Virus record (IMG/VR): IMGVR_UViG_3300028920_000076
Location: 1 to 61,141 of that record
DNA from: a virus
Strand: one strand, 5' to 3'
Length of the DNA stretch: 61,141 bases
The notes under the pieces are model-generated. The model ran no database searches. It saw only the letters and a list, made by a program, of their open reading frames with translations, and was not told where the DNA came from. Made by a program: the position numbers and the translations under genes. This document shows, piece after piece, positions 1-6,879 of the stretch (position 1 is its first letter; each line of letters begins with the position of its first letter).

Positions 1-375
1 GGGGGAGATGCGGTGCGTTTGTTGACAGCAAGAAATATTAGCAATCCAGTTCCGAAGGTTCCGACCGGTTGGGGCTGTATCAGACCGATTCCGTGAGGTT
101 CCGGCAGGTTCCGAAAAAGGTGGGGATGATCTGCTGGATTCTTGCGGAGCAATTACAAAAGGTTGTGCGGGATGGGTCAACCGGGGATCGTGGGATGATG
201 GGGTGTTCGAGCAGGGGCGAGCACTTCCGGTAGGGTGAATTGACCAATCATATACTTGACGAAACTATAGGTTACCTCTGGAAAAGTGGGAGGTCGGGGC
301 ATTTATAATTGGGGGTCAATAACAATCCGGTATAGACAATAAGGGATTGAAAATATAGGGTTAATACTTTGGGTT
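1..375. other. Non-coding left edge with short repeats
   Basis: No convincing gene lies here. AGGTTCCG occurs at 56-63, 96-103 and 106-113, with further TTCCG cores near 50 and 89, giving an iteron-like cluster. A degenerate copy of the phage promoter family (TTGACG at 256-261, no good -10) follows. The stretch could be an origin, a packaging site or a regulatory region; the sequence does not decide. Confidence 0.5.
56..113. repeat. AGGTTCCG short-repeat cluster
   Basis: Three exact AGGTTCCG copies at 56, 96 and 106, with looser TTCCG copies between them. The last two are 10 bp apart, about one helical turn, which fits binding of a protein on one face of the DNA. Function is not known. Confidence 0.45.
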
Positions 376-381
376 TTATAC

Positions 382-408
382 TTGACAAAACCTTTTAGAT
401 ATGATAGG
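382..408 (+). promoter_or_regulatory. Promoter of the left small-gene cluster
   Basis: TTGACA at 382-387, a 15-bp spacer and GATAGG at 403-408. It is a member of the phage promoter family, with the shared TTTATACTTGACAAAAC block. A dispersed palindrome copy at 420-433 falls in the first transcribed bases, a good operator position. Confidence 0.65.
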
Positions 409-419
409 TGGAGGGATAT

Positions 420-433
420 TGAAATCGATTGCA
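420..433. repeat. Dispersed palindrome, near copy
   Basis: TGAAATCGATTGCA, one mismatch from the symmetrical form. It lies just downstream of the -10 of the 382 promoter, where a bound protein would block initiation. Confidence 0.7.
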
Positions 434-482
434 ATTTGGGGAGTTGAAAGATGGGTGAATTTCGGGAAGGGGCGAAACGGGC

Positions 483-842
483 ATGAGGATGTGGATGGTT
501 GATCCTGTTCTGTTATGCAAGAAGCATCTGGGTGGGGAGCACTACGAGATGCACAAGCACCTGTGGGTGTTCCGTAAGGGATACAAGGTGTCGGGACGAT
601 TCCACCCCACGGTCCAGATTCAATTTCAGGGATACGTCGAGAGGCATGATCTGCTTGCCCGTGAGATAGAGAGGCGGGGAGGGAAACACAACAGTCCACT
701 CGTTGATGTTCCTGACTTCGAGACGATATACCCGCAATATTGGAACCGGCTGGTCGATGTGGAACTGAGCAAGATCGATCTGTGCGAACGTTGCCCAGAC
801 TGCCGGGAAAGGATTAGGGCTGCTGAAAGATGGGTGAATTGA
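483..842 (+). CDS. Pyrimidine dimer DNA glycosylase-like protein
   Basis: A 119-residue protein whose N-terminus (MRMWMVDP, then HLGGEHYEMH) and later RHD...RGGKHNSPL and CERCPDCRERI blocks match the Pyr_excise family, relatives of T4 endonuclease V found in many phages. Family members cut at UV photoproducts; activity here is inferred from resemblance only. A possible 11-codon upstream frame (451-486, MGEFREGAKRA) overlaps the start as ATGA and could couple translation. First gene after the 382 promoter. Confidence 0.75.
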   Translation: MRMWMVDPVLLCKKHLGGEHYEMHKHLWVFRKGYKVSGRFHPTVQIQFQGYVERHDLLAREIERRGGKHNSPLVDVPDFETIYPQYWNRLVDVELSKIDLCERCPDCRERIRAAERWVN

Positions 843-1024
843 CCAAAAAAGAGATTATGGATATTATCAGATCGGCGTACCGATTGAGGCCCAGAGATAT
901 TGCGGCTTTCGAGTTGTATGCGAAAGGTGTGACCGAGGTACAGGTTGCTGGAATTGATGGTCCTTTATGGATGCGGGTGGAGGTTGCGAACCGGCTCAGG
1001 GATCTTTACAGAAAGGAATTGTGA
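830..1024 (+). CDS. Small hypothetical protein
   Basis: 64 residues, mainly helical, overlapping the previous gene by 13 bp in another frame. Contains RPRDIAAFELYAKG. Its start region repeats a 17-bp stretch also present before the first gene (445-461 and 824-840). No family recognised; the gene is accepted because of tight packing. Confidence 0.65.
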   Translation: MGELTKKEIMDIIRSAYRLRPRDIAAFELYAKGVTEVQVAGIDGPLWMRVEVANRLRDLYRKEL

Positions 1025-1025
1025 T

Positions 1026-1265
1026 ATGGTAGATTATCAGTGGACGGAAGACGTGATGGAACAGTTGGGTTTGGGGATCGATCGTGCCCTTCGTGAGACC
1101 GTGGGGAAGATGGGCTTTGTGCTGTTGGTGTTTCCTCCCGGCAAGCCCGGTGTTTCTAATTATTTGAGTAACTGCGAAAGAGATATGATGATTTTAGCTC
1201 TGGAGGAAACGGTTGACAGGTTGAAAAAGAAGGCGGATATTCCGAGACCGATAGGGGAAGCCTGA
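1026..1265 (+). CDS. Small conserved phage-type hypothetical protein
   Basis: 79 residues from ATG 1026, one base after the upstream stop; the frame opens earlier but this start fits the spacing. The GFVLLVFPPG core and SNCERDMMILALEETVDRL tail resemble a small acidic protein often found in phage and plasmid accessory regions, of unknown function. Confidence 0.75.
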   Translation: MVDYQWTEDVMEQLGLGIDRALRETVGKMGFVLLVFPPGKPGVSNYLSNCERDMMILALEETVDRLKKKADIPRPIGEA

Positions 1266-1302
1266 TCGGGTAACGTTTAGACGAGCAAGGAGGTAATTTA
1301 CT

Positions 1303-1671
1303 ATGGCTGAACAAGCAGAGGTTGTGAGTTTAGGTGCCCACAAACGTAAGAAGGAAAAGAAGGAAAAGAAAGAGGAACTTGTAATCGTTGACTTTCTTGA
1401 GTTTGACGCTTATAGAGCAACGGTGCAGAGACTTGTGAGTACTCTGCGGATGCGGAACCGTTACCCGAAGGGTGCTTACGATACCAGTACCTTTTATATA
1501 GGACGGAGGGTGATGCGGATAAGCTTCCGACAGCTCTATGTATCACAGTTTCAGATGCAAAAGTTGCTGAGGCTCTTGAAATCGGAGTTCTCAGATGTGG
1601 CTTACAAGTATTACGTAGAAGGGACCGATCTGCACATCTACCTGCGTGGTGAGCGAAGGAAGGATGAGTAA
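1303..1671 (+). CDS. Hypothetical protein with lysine-rich N-terminus
   Basis: 122 residues, with a strong AAGGAGG site before ATG 1303. Residues 14-26 are a Lys/Glu run (RKKEKKEKKEE), likely disordered. The rest is a mixed, basic fold with many aromatic residues. The stop overlaps the next start. No family recognised. Confidence 0.8.
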   Translation: MAEQAEVVSLGAHKRKKEKKEKKEELVIVDFLEFDAYRATVQRLVSTLRMRNRYPKGAYDTSTFYIGRRVMRISFRQLYVSQFQMQKLLRLLKSEFSDVAYKYYVEGTDLHIYLRGERRKDE

Positions 1672-1976
1672 TGCTGATTGTAGTTAATTTGAAGAACTGT
1701 GGAGGTTGTCGGCATAGGGATCATTCGGGCTCTTTCACGCCGGGTGGTCCCAAACAGATATGCGCCCATCCTGAAGTTTCGGATGTGGTGTATAATACTG
1801 TACCTGATATGCTGTGTGACGATGCGAACGGTTTTCCATCAAAGCCTACGGGGAAGGAGCTGGAACGATTGGAGAAGCAATGCTACCACTGGAAAAATCG
1901 TATTGTGGATGAGTATGTGGATACCGACGATAAGTTTCCGATCTTTTGCCCGTTGAGGAATGGGAGTTTATACTAA
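1671..1976 (+). CDS. Cys/His-rich probable zinc-binding protein
   Basis: 101 residues with CGGCRHRDH near residues 10-18, a second Cys/His pair (CAHP) near 31 and further Cys in CDD, CYHW and FCP. The spacing suggests one or two zinc sites. Overlaps both neighbours by a base, so translation is coupled. No enzymatic motif. Confidence 0.8.
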   Translation: MLIVVNLKNCGGCRHRDHSGSFTPGGPKQICAHPEVSDVVYNTVPDMLCDDANGFPSKPTGKELERLEKQCYHWKNRIVDEYVDTDDKFPIFCPLRNGSLY

Positions 1977-2278
1977 TGAAGCTGTTAGTGATTATCATTA
2001 TGCTGTCGAAGTTGTCTACTCTCGCCACGATTGACGGTAAACCCACGTGGATCGATTGTCCCGAATGGGATTGGTCATTGGTGCCGGTGGAGTGTAGAGT
2101 TCCTGCGTTTAACTGTGTGCCGATCTGTGGTAAGTGGCCGGGAGATAAGGTGGATATCGGAGCCTATGAATACGTGCCGAATATTACGAGCGAGCAGCCG
2201 TGGGGAGCTTGGAAGGGAATACCTTTTAAATCCGCCCCCGGAGAAGTCACTGCTCCAGAGGGTTTTAGACGGAGGTAG
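1976..2278 (+). CDS. Small exported hypothetical protein
   Basis: 100 residues from ATG 1976, which overlaps the preceding TAA. MKLLVIIIMLSKLSTLA looks like a Sec signal peptide. The rest has four Cys (DCPEW, ECRVPAFNCVPIC) that could form disulfides outside the cytoplasm. Possibly a cell-envelope or superinfection-related product; that role is only a guess. Confidence 0.65.
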   Translation: MKLLVIIIMLSKLSTLATIDGKPTWIDCPEWDWSLVPVECRVPAFNCVPICGKWPGDKVDIGAYEYVPNITSEQPWGAWKGIPFKSAPGEVTAPEGFRRR

Positions 2279-2281
2279 GCA

Positions 2282-2590
2282 ATGAGAAAATGTCCGGTTT
2301 GCAGTAGCCTGATGGATCAGAGTGTGGACGACTATCCGAGTGGTGCTTGGGAGTGCTCTGTCTGTGGTTGTATCGAAAGGAACGACGAGGCTGAGGACTT
2401 TGATCCGGGTGATGAGCTTACAGAAGAAGAAGGGATCAAAGCAATCGTTAAACTTCAAGCTGTTGGAGGTATCGAGGAGAGCGAGGAAAGAGCGAGAATA
2501 GGATGGTCTCGGATGGGTGAGGCGGATAGAGCACAGACAATGGCAATGTATCGTTTGGTGATGGGATTTGAGGATATGGAGAAGTCATGA
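2282..2590 (+). CDS. Zinc-ribbon protein
   Basis: 102 residues. CPVC at residues 4-7 and CSVCGC at about 25-30 form a classic zinc ribbon, followed by an acidic stretch and a helical tail. Such ribbons bind nucleic acid or proteins. ATG 2282 lies three bases after the preceding stop with GGAGG upstream; the end overlaps the next ATG. Confidence 0.8.
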   Translation: MRKCPVCSSLMDQSVDDYPSGAWECSVCGCIERNDEAEDFDPGDELTEEEGIKAIVKLQAVGGIEESEERARIGWSRMGEADRAQTMAMYRLVMGFEDMEKS

Positions 2591-2856
2591 AACTCGCAAT
2601 AATATTCGAGGCGAAAGAACTGGAAGCCTTACAACCGGGTGTAGTTGTGGAGTCTTGGCGGAGAGTCATGTCTACCGGTACGGGAAAGCGGAAGCTTGCG
2701 GCTGCGTTTACGGCGGATGAGATCGAGAAGGTCAAGAAAGTCTATAAACTTTACTGCTGGTGGTACGGCAAGATGATGCCGAGTGAACACCGCTGCACGA
2801 TTGCCGAGTATGAGTTCATGCAGCGAGTAACCTACTTCTTTGGAACGTACGAATAG
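2587..2856 (+). CDS. Small hypothetical protein
   Basis: 89 residues overlapping the upstream gene as ATGA. Basic middle (GTGKRKLAAAFTADEIEK) and an aromatic C-terminal half (YKLYCWWYGKMMP). No family recognised; the gene is supported by coupling and codon pattern. Confidence 0.75.
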   Translation: MKLAIIFEAKELEALQPGVVVESWRRVMSTGTGKRKLAAAFTADEIEKVKKVYKLYCWWYGKMMPSEHRCTIAEYEFMQRVTYFFGTYE

Positions 2857-2864
2857 GAGGCTTG

Positions 2865-3080
2865 ATGGATAAGGACGCAAGAATCAAGGAACTGGAGCGA
2901 AGGAATGAGGAACTTGAAACGTGCCTGGCCTGGGTCCGAGATTTTATTGATACGTTGGAGTATAAAGGAGCCTTTACTATGGCGGTGACTCGGGAGGAGC
3001 GACGAGAGTTGTTCTCCCAATTATTAGATAGAGTAGTAAAGGCGGTGGGATACCGAGAGGTAGGTCAGGGCGATGAGTGA
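2865..3080 (+). CDS. Short coiled-coil protein
   Basis: 71 residues. ATG 2865 is preferred over TTG 2862 because AGGAGG ends at 2860. The first 30 residues (ARIKELERRNEELETCLAWV) form a charged heptad pattern. Overlaps the next gene by 8 bp. Function unknown. Confidence 0.7.
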   Translation: MDKDARIKELERRNEELETCLAWVRDFIDTLEYKGAFTMAVTREERRELFSQLLDRVVKAVGYREVGQGDE

Positions 3081-3387
3081 TTGTAAGAATTTGACGTTTC
3101 CTATTATAAAAGAAGCCATGATCGCTGCTTCTATTGAAAAACACGATAAGTATATGGAATTGATGGATAAAGTGACCGAATATGTGAAATCTCGTGGGCC
3201 TTGTGAATGGAGTCGATTGCCAACGCTCAGGGAGATCGGTAAAAAATTTAAAATTACGATAGGTCAGGCTGAATGGATCGTTGAGGATTGTGAGCAACTG
3301 GAGCTTATCGTTGGGATTAGAGCGGGAGGATCAATCTGTGAGTTTACCAGACAAGGTGACCAAAGAGCTGAATACGTCGAGGAGTGA
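3073..3387 (+). CDS. Possible helix-turn-helix protein
   Basis: 104 residues. LPTLREIGKKFKITIGQAEW, at about residues 49-68, reads like a helix-turn-helix, followed by a two-strand wing-like stretch (LELIVGIRAGGSICEF). One of the few DNA-binding candidates in the window, so a possible partner for the dispersed palindrome. The assignment rests on motif shape alone. Confidence 0.7.
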   Translation: MSDCKNLTFPIIKEAMIAASIEKHDKYMELMDKVTEYVKSRGPCEWSRLPTLREIGKKFKITIGQAEWIVEDCEQLELIVGIRAGGSICEFTRQGDQRAEYVEE

Positions 3388-3631
3388 TAACCCACTGTAT
3401 TTATTGGACTTTTGTGATTGGTGGGCCGAGAGTATGGATGCCGGGAGTATTGAACATTGCATTATGTTACTGGGCCAAAAGTTGTATGAAAACGAAAAGT
3501 TACTTGACGAGCTTGGAAAACTTCGATATACCGGTATTGAGAATGACCGTGCTGCACTCGAAGGTGATGTAGAAAGGCTCACTGCGGTAATTGGAAAATT
3601 GACAGCACGGAGAACAGAGCTAACTGGCTAA
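3338..3631 (+). CDS. Small hypothetical coiled-coil protein
   Basis: 97 residues from GTG 3338, with GGGAGGA seven bases upstream; this overlaps the previous gene by 50 bp in another frame. The C-terminal half (NEKLLDELGKL, then DVERLTAVIGKL) is helical with heptads. No family recognised. Confidence 0.65.
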   Translation: MSLPDKVTKELNTSRSDNPLYLLDFCDWWAESMDAGSIEHCIMLLGQKLYENEKLLDELGKLRYTGIENDRAALEGDVERLTAVIGKLTARRTELTG

Positions 3632-3643
3632 AGGAGGTGTACC

Positions 3644-3847
3644 ATGGACGCAAGACTCATAAAAGCTGCTGGCGGGAGAGCTGACCTTATTAGGAAAGGG
3701 AAGACGATGTTAGCTGCGGGATATCAGGTAGATACGGTGCTTGCTACGATCCGTAGGGATGCCGGTATTCGTGGAGCCTGTGTCGATGAGGATCGTTATG
3801 AACGAGGTATCAGGAAGATTAGAATTGGGAGGTATCAGCATGCCTGA
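3644..3847 (+). CDS. Small basic hypothetical protein
   Basis: 67 residues behind a perfect AAGGAGG. Basic and helical, ending RYERGIRKIRIGRYQHA. Overlaps the next gene by 8 bp. Function unknown. Confidence 0.75.
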   Translation: MDARLIKAAGGRADLIRKGKTMLAAGYQVDTVLATIRRDAGIRGACVDEDRYERGIRKIRIGRYQHA

Positions 3848-4409
3848 TAAGATCGCATGGCACTACACGTATGAATACAAGGCTACACCTATTTTAACGG
3901 ACGGACATCTGAGGCTTACTCCAGTAGAACCGTTGCCGGGAGAGCCTCAAGGTGTTTGGTTTTCAAAGAATCCTGTCTGGGAGGAGACCGTCCGCAAGAA
4001 GACCGTTATTGTGGATAAGGTAACTGGCGAATCTGTACTCTCGACCGAGCCGCTTGCTCGTGATGAATTTTATGAAGCGACCGGATTCCGGGCCATAAGA
4101 TTTGCAATCGATTGCAGACGTTTCCCTAACCAGCTTTGCGGGTGGAACAACTATCGCAAGAAACTTTTTAAGGTTGGTCATGCCGCCCATGCCAAGGCTC
4201 TTGCGGATACTGCTAAATTATGGAAGGCAGACCCGAAGGATTGGCTTGTCATTTACCGGGAAGTTACTCTATTCGAGCTGCTGAATGAGGTTGAGATCTG
4301 GGATCATGTAGGGGACCGTGGATGGATTCCAGCCGGATTGAAGGTAAATGAGGAGACACGTAAGGTAACCGTTGCTCCTTTAATTGAGATGGGAGGGATA
4401 GCTACGTGA
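3840..4409 (+). CDS. Conserved hypothetical protein, ART-like N-terminus
   Basis: 189 residues from ATG 3840 with GGGAGG upstream. The opening WHYTYEYKATPILTDGHLRL, followed by GVWFSKNPVWEETV, matches a pattern in phage and plasmid proteins and resembles the HxT...I..G.L...vwFS start of ADP-ribosyltransferase-like folds (DarT, KptA). Family function is not established and catalytic residues cannot be assigned. A perfect palindrome copy lies inside the gene at 4103-4116. Confidence 0.75.
   Translation: MPDKIAWHYTYEYKATPILTDGHLRLTPVEPLPGEPQGVWFSKNPVWEETVRKKTVIVDKVTGESVLSTEPLARDEFYEATGFRAIRFAIDCRRFPNQLCGWNNYRKKLFKVGHAAHAKALADTAKLWKADPKDWLVIYREVTLFELLNEVEIWDHVGDRGWIPAGLKVNEETRKVTVAPLIEMGGIAT
4103..4116. 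repeat. Dispersed palindrome, symmetrical form
   Basis: TGCAATCGATTGCA, a perfect 14-bp palindrome within the coding region 3840-4409, reading FAIDC. Confidence 0.9.
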
Positions 4410-4690
4410 AGATGCCGGAGAAGTGGACTAACCTGCGGTTTACAGAGGATAGTAGTCACACGCAAAGGATGAGGGTTCGTACTAAAGGAGGCTTTCTCGC
4501 TGCCCTTACTTGTTCTTATCGTGCCTACCATGATCGTATATTTAACCCGATTGACTCGGTTATCACACTCGTACTCAAATCAGGAAAAGAAGTTGTGTTT
4601 CATATCAGTGGTCGCATGGATGAGAAAAACTATAAGGTGTTGAAAAGACGAGTAAAACGACTACCGGCCAAGGATCTGTTAGGAGGGTAG
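4406..4690 (+). CDS. Small hypothetical protein
   Basis: 94 residues. GTG 4406 overlaps the preceding stop as GTGA with GGGAGGGA eight bases before; ATG 4412 is an alternative. A beta-rich middle (VITLVLKSGKEVVFHI) is followed by a basic helix (KVLKRRVKRLP). Unrecognised. Confidence 0.7.
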   Translation: MKMPEKWTNLRFTEDSSHTQRMRVRTKGGFLAALTCSYRAYHDRIFNPIDSVITLVLKSGKEVVFHISGRMDEKNYKVLKRRVKRLPAKDLLGG

Positions 4691-4692
4691 GG

Positions 4693-4905
4693 ATGGGTGA
4701 TCGAACGTGTGAACATAAAAATAAGAAAGGGATGGATTGGCCCGATGGTGGATATGTCGAGGTTTGCGAGGACTGTGGCTTCAGCCGACATTGTTGGGAG
4801 CAAGGGGAGAGTGATTGGATATGGGTTGAGGACATCGAGGCTTCCAAGAAAGCTGTCCAGAGAGGCATAGACAACATGGGAAAACCACGGAGGCTGGAGG
4901 GTTAG
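4693..4905 (+). CDS. Small Cys/His protein, likely zinc-binding
   Basis: 70 residues. CEHK at residues 6-9, CEDC at about 25-28 and HCW at 33-34 could hold a zinc ion. The rest is acidic and Trp-rich. Function unknown. Confidence 0.7.
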   Translation: MGDRTCEHKNKKGMDWPDGGYVEVCEDCGFSRHCWEQGESDWIWVEDIEASKKAVQRGIDNMGKPRRLEG

Positions 4906-4910
4906 GTGCT

Positions 4911-5108
4911 GTGAGAGACCATATCGAGACGTTGCTAATTATAGGTACACTGGCGATAGTCCTATGGGTTGCTACTGTTGCAGTTGACCGACAAAACGAA
5001 GTAATAAGGCTGGACCGGATTCGTTGTGAGAATGGAACCTACAGCCGATGCAATCCTAAGTGTGTACCATGGCTTAAATATCTGCAAGGGAAGTGTCGTG
5101 GCGAGTAG
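4911..5108 (+). CDS. Small membrane protein
   Basis: 65 residues from GTG 4911. IETLLIIGTLAIVLWVATVA is one membrane helix at about residues 5-24, followed by a soluble tail with four Cys. GGAGG sits upstream. Role unknown. Confidence 0.65.
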   Translation: MRDHIETLLIIGTLAIVLWVATVAVDRQNEVIRLDRIRCENGTYSRCNPKCVPWLKYLQGKCRGE

Positions 5109-5565
5109 AGCATGGATCGAAACAGTGTCAATCCTTGGTCTTGTCTCAGCTTGCACGGCGATGATCAAAGATTTGAATCCTGATATGGCCGGTGTAGAGG
5201 AGACATGCGATGCCTTGTACGTTGATACTCAAAGTATTTTGAGGATTTATATGGATCAACAACGCTGGACGAATCAGCTTCACAAGTTGATCGATAAGCG
5301 GATGAGAGCCATAGAGGGGGAGCTTGTAGTTAGATATGAAAGTAACCTTTTAGTGCAAGATATGATAGGAGCTATGATCGGACTCGTTTCGGACTTAGCT
5401 TTTAAAGTCTCTGAACCACGAAAGAGTATGCTATACAAGCTTACGGATGGTCTCGAAAACGTACTTGCTTTCTTTACAGATGAGTCGAATTTGGAGCATT
5501 TCAACGAGACTACTACTTTATTAGACATTACAGAGGTTATAGAAGTTGGAATTAAGAGTAAATGA
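5098..5565 (+). CDS. Helical hypothetical protein
   Basis: 155 residues from GTG 5098, overlapping the previous gene by 11 bp; the frame is open further upstream but lacks a better ribosome site. Mostly amphipathic helix. MASRAWIETVSILGLVSACTA at the start is hydrophobic. No family recognised. Confidence 0.6.
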   Translation: MASRAWIETVSILGLVSACTAMIKDLNPDMAGVEETCDALYVDTQSILRIYMDQQRWTNQLHKLIDKRMRAIEGELVVRYESNLLVQDMIGAMIGLVSDLAFKVSEPRKSMLYKLTDGLENVLAFFTDESNLEHFNETTTLLDITEVIEVGIKSK

Positions 5566-5693
5566 TAGAAATTCTGGAAGTCATATTCAACAAATTGTAT
5601 ACGTCTGGAGGGTTGCTATTCTCTGGTTTGGTGGCGTCTATCATACTTAGGACGTGGATGATAAGAAGACATAATAGTGGAAATAAAAGTTGA
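5562..5693 (+). CDS. Very small membrane protein
   Basis: 43 residues, starting as ATGA over the preceding stop and ending over the next start. GGLLFSGLVASIILRTW is a single membrane helix, followed by a basic tail (MIRRHNSGNKS), so the C-terminus is probably cytoplasmic. The coupling on both sides supports a real gene. Confidence 0.6.
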   Translation: MIEILEVIFNKLYTSGGLLFSGLVASIILRTWMIRRHNSGNKS

Positions 5694-5905
5694 TGTCAAG
5701 CAGAGATATCCATATCACTTTTAGAATAGAGTATGCATTTTGGCTGGAGACTATAACGGATTGGCCGGTAGGGGAAGCCTTAACCGTTGCTGGATTAGTA
5801 GCCCACCCCTTTTACTATTGGATTCGACGCAGTTCTGTCGATGCTATGTTTGAGTACTATTGGAGTCAAATGGAGTCTAAACGAGGAGGCCGAGACGATG
5901 GATGA
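5693..5905 (+). CDS. Small hypothetical protein
   Basis: 70 residues from ATG 5693, overlapping the stop of the small membrane protein by a base. Aromatic-rich with a hydrophobic stretch (ALTVAGLVAHPFYYWI) that may touch the membrane. Unrecognised. Confidence 0.6.
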   Translation: MSSRDIHITFRIEYAFWLETITDWPVGEALTVAGLVAHPFYYWIRRSSVDAMFEYYWSQMESKRGGRDDG

Positions 5906-6350
5906 GAAGCAAATAAAGGAATCTTTAAAGAAGTTTCTTGAGGAGAAAAGTAAAGAACTGGGTGATGACGTAAAATTTGGCGGAATCATATCGGTAGGCA
6001 ACAAGAGGGAGTTGTTGGATCTGGTGGAGGAGATCGCCAGAAGTAGTGGAAGTAGAGAGGATGGTGACAGGATAAAAGTCCTTGAGTGCCTACCATGCTT
6101 GGCTAAGACCTTTGCCAGAATTTATGCTAGGCTGCGAGGAGACCCGATAGCTTACACTGGAGCACTTACGGTTAGCCTTCTAAATTGCGTTATGCGACTT
6201 GACGCTAGTTCTAACGGTAGGCAGTATTGTGACGGACTTACGCTTACGCTACTGAAGTTTGCCGAGTTGATGGATCTGCTCGACGAGCCGGAATTAAAAA
6301 GGATCAGTGCCAGAGAGTATATGGATAGAGGACAGACACATGAATTTTAA
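5898..6350 (+). CDS. Helical hypothetical protein
   Basis: 150 residues. ATG 5898 is chosen for the GAGGAGG site at 5883-5889. The N-terminal 25 residues are highly charged helix (KQIKESLKKFLEEKSKEL), then an ordered domain with CLPCLAKTFARIYARL. No family recognised. Confidence 0.75.
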   Translation: MDEKQIKESLKKFLEEKSKELGDDVKFGGIISVGNKRELLDLVEEIARSSGSREDGDRIKVLECLPCLAKTFARIYARLRGDPIAYTGALTVSLLNCVMRLDASSNGRQYCDGLTLTLLKFAELMDLLDEPELKRISAREYMDRGQTHEF

Positions 6351-6633
6351 GTTCCCGTACCATTATATAGTGATCGGGATTACTATAGTATTGGGCATTG
6401 CAGTTCATCAGTCATTTTTTACCAGTGACCAGCGAGTAGTCTATCGGGCTGAGGTATTGGATGCTTCCGATAAGGCTGTGGATGAGATAGTTAGGATATA
6501 CAGGGCTCACGGAATGAGTGTGGATGAGGACGTGATCTTTAAAATGCGGGAGGCGAGTAGAGAGGCCTTGATAGGGATTTTGGAATCAAACGGTTATGTC
6601 GTTGAGATCAGGAAGACAGAGGAGCCTGACTGA
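6340..6633 (+). CDS. Membrane-anchored small protein
   Basis: 97 residues from ATG 6340, overlapping the upstream gene by 11 bp. YHYIVIGITIVLGIAVHQSF is an N-terminal membrane anchor; the rest is a soluble helical domain. Last gene of the left cluster. Confidence 0.7.
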   Translation: MNFKFPYHYIVIGITIVLGIAVHQSFFTSDQRVVYRAEVLDASDKAVDEIVRIYRAHGMSVDEDVIFKMREASREALIGILESNGYVVEIRKTEEPD

Positions 6634-6676
6634 CCCGGAGAAGTTGTATCTGATGGCCTACCTATAGTCTTGCAAG

Positions 6677-6707
6677 AAAAAAGGCTACCTTATTATAAGG
6701 CATAGCC
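6677..6707 (-). terminator. Hairpin that reads as a terminator on the - strand
   Basis: GGCTA and CCTTA (6683-6692) pair with TAAGG and TAGCC (6696-6707) around a 3-base loop and a 2-base bulge. On the - strand six T residues (6677-6682) follow the stem, the classic Rho-independent form; on the + strand there is no T run. It may stop antisense transcription entering the left cluster. Confidence 0.5.
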
Positions 6708-6786
6708 TCCCCGATGTTGGCTCTGTCGTTATACCTTTATTTATGTAGCTGCTTTCCTACGCAATCCCCTCGTGCCATTTTTATCC

Positions 6787-6813
6787 TTGACAAAACTTTC
6801 TATCTATTATAGT
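6787..6813 (+). promoter_or_regulatory. Family promoter, 15-bp spacer
   Basis: TTGACA 6787-6792 and TATAGT 6808-6813. The shared block CTTGACAAAACTT...CTATTATA and a downstream TCTGGAT box (6821-6827) recur at the 8212 and 10976 promoters. Leader of about 60 bases before the 6880 gene. Confidence 0.8.
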
Positions 6814-6879
6814 TTTGACTCTGGATATTTATCGAAAACTGGCACTGAAAACCTTTAACAGAAAGGAGGACGCTGACTG

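Noticed and set aside
3073-3387. Calling the 3073 gene the repressor for the palindrome
   Set aside because: Only a weak helix-turn-helix pattern and no LacI features; the link would be a guess.
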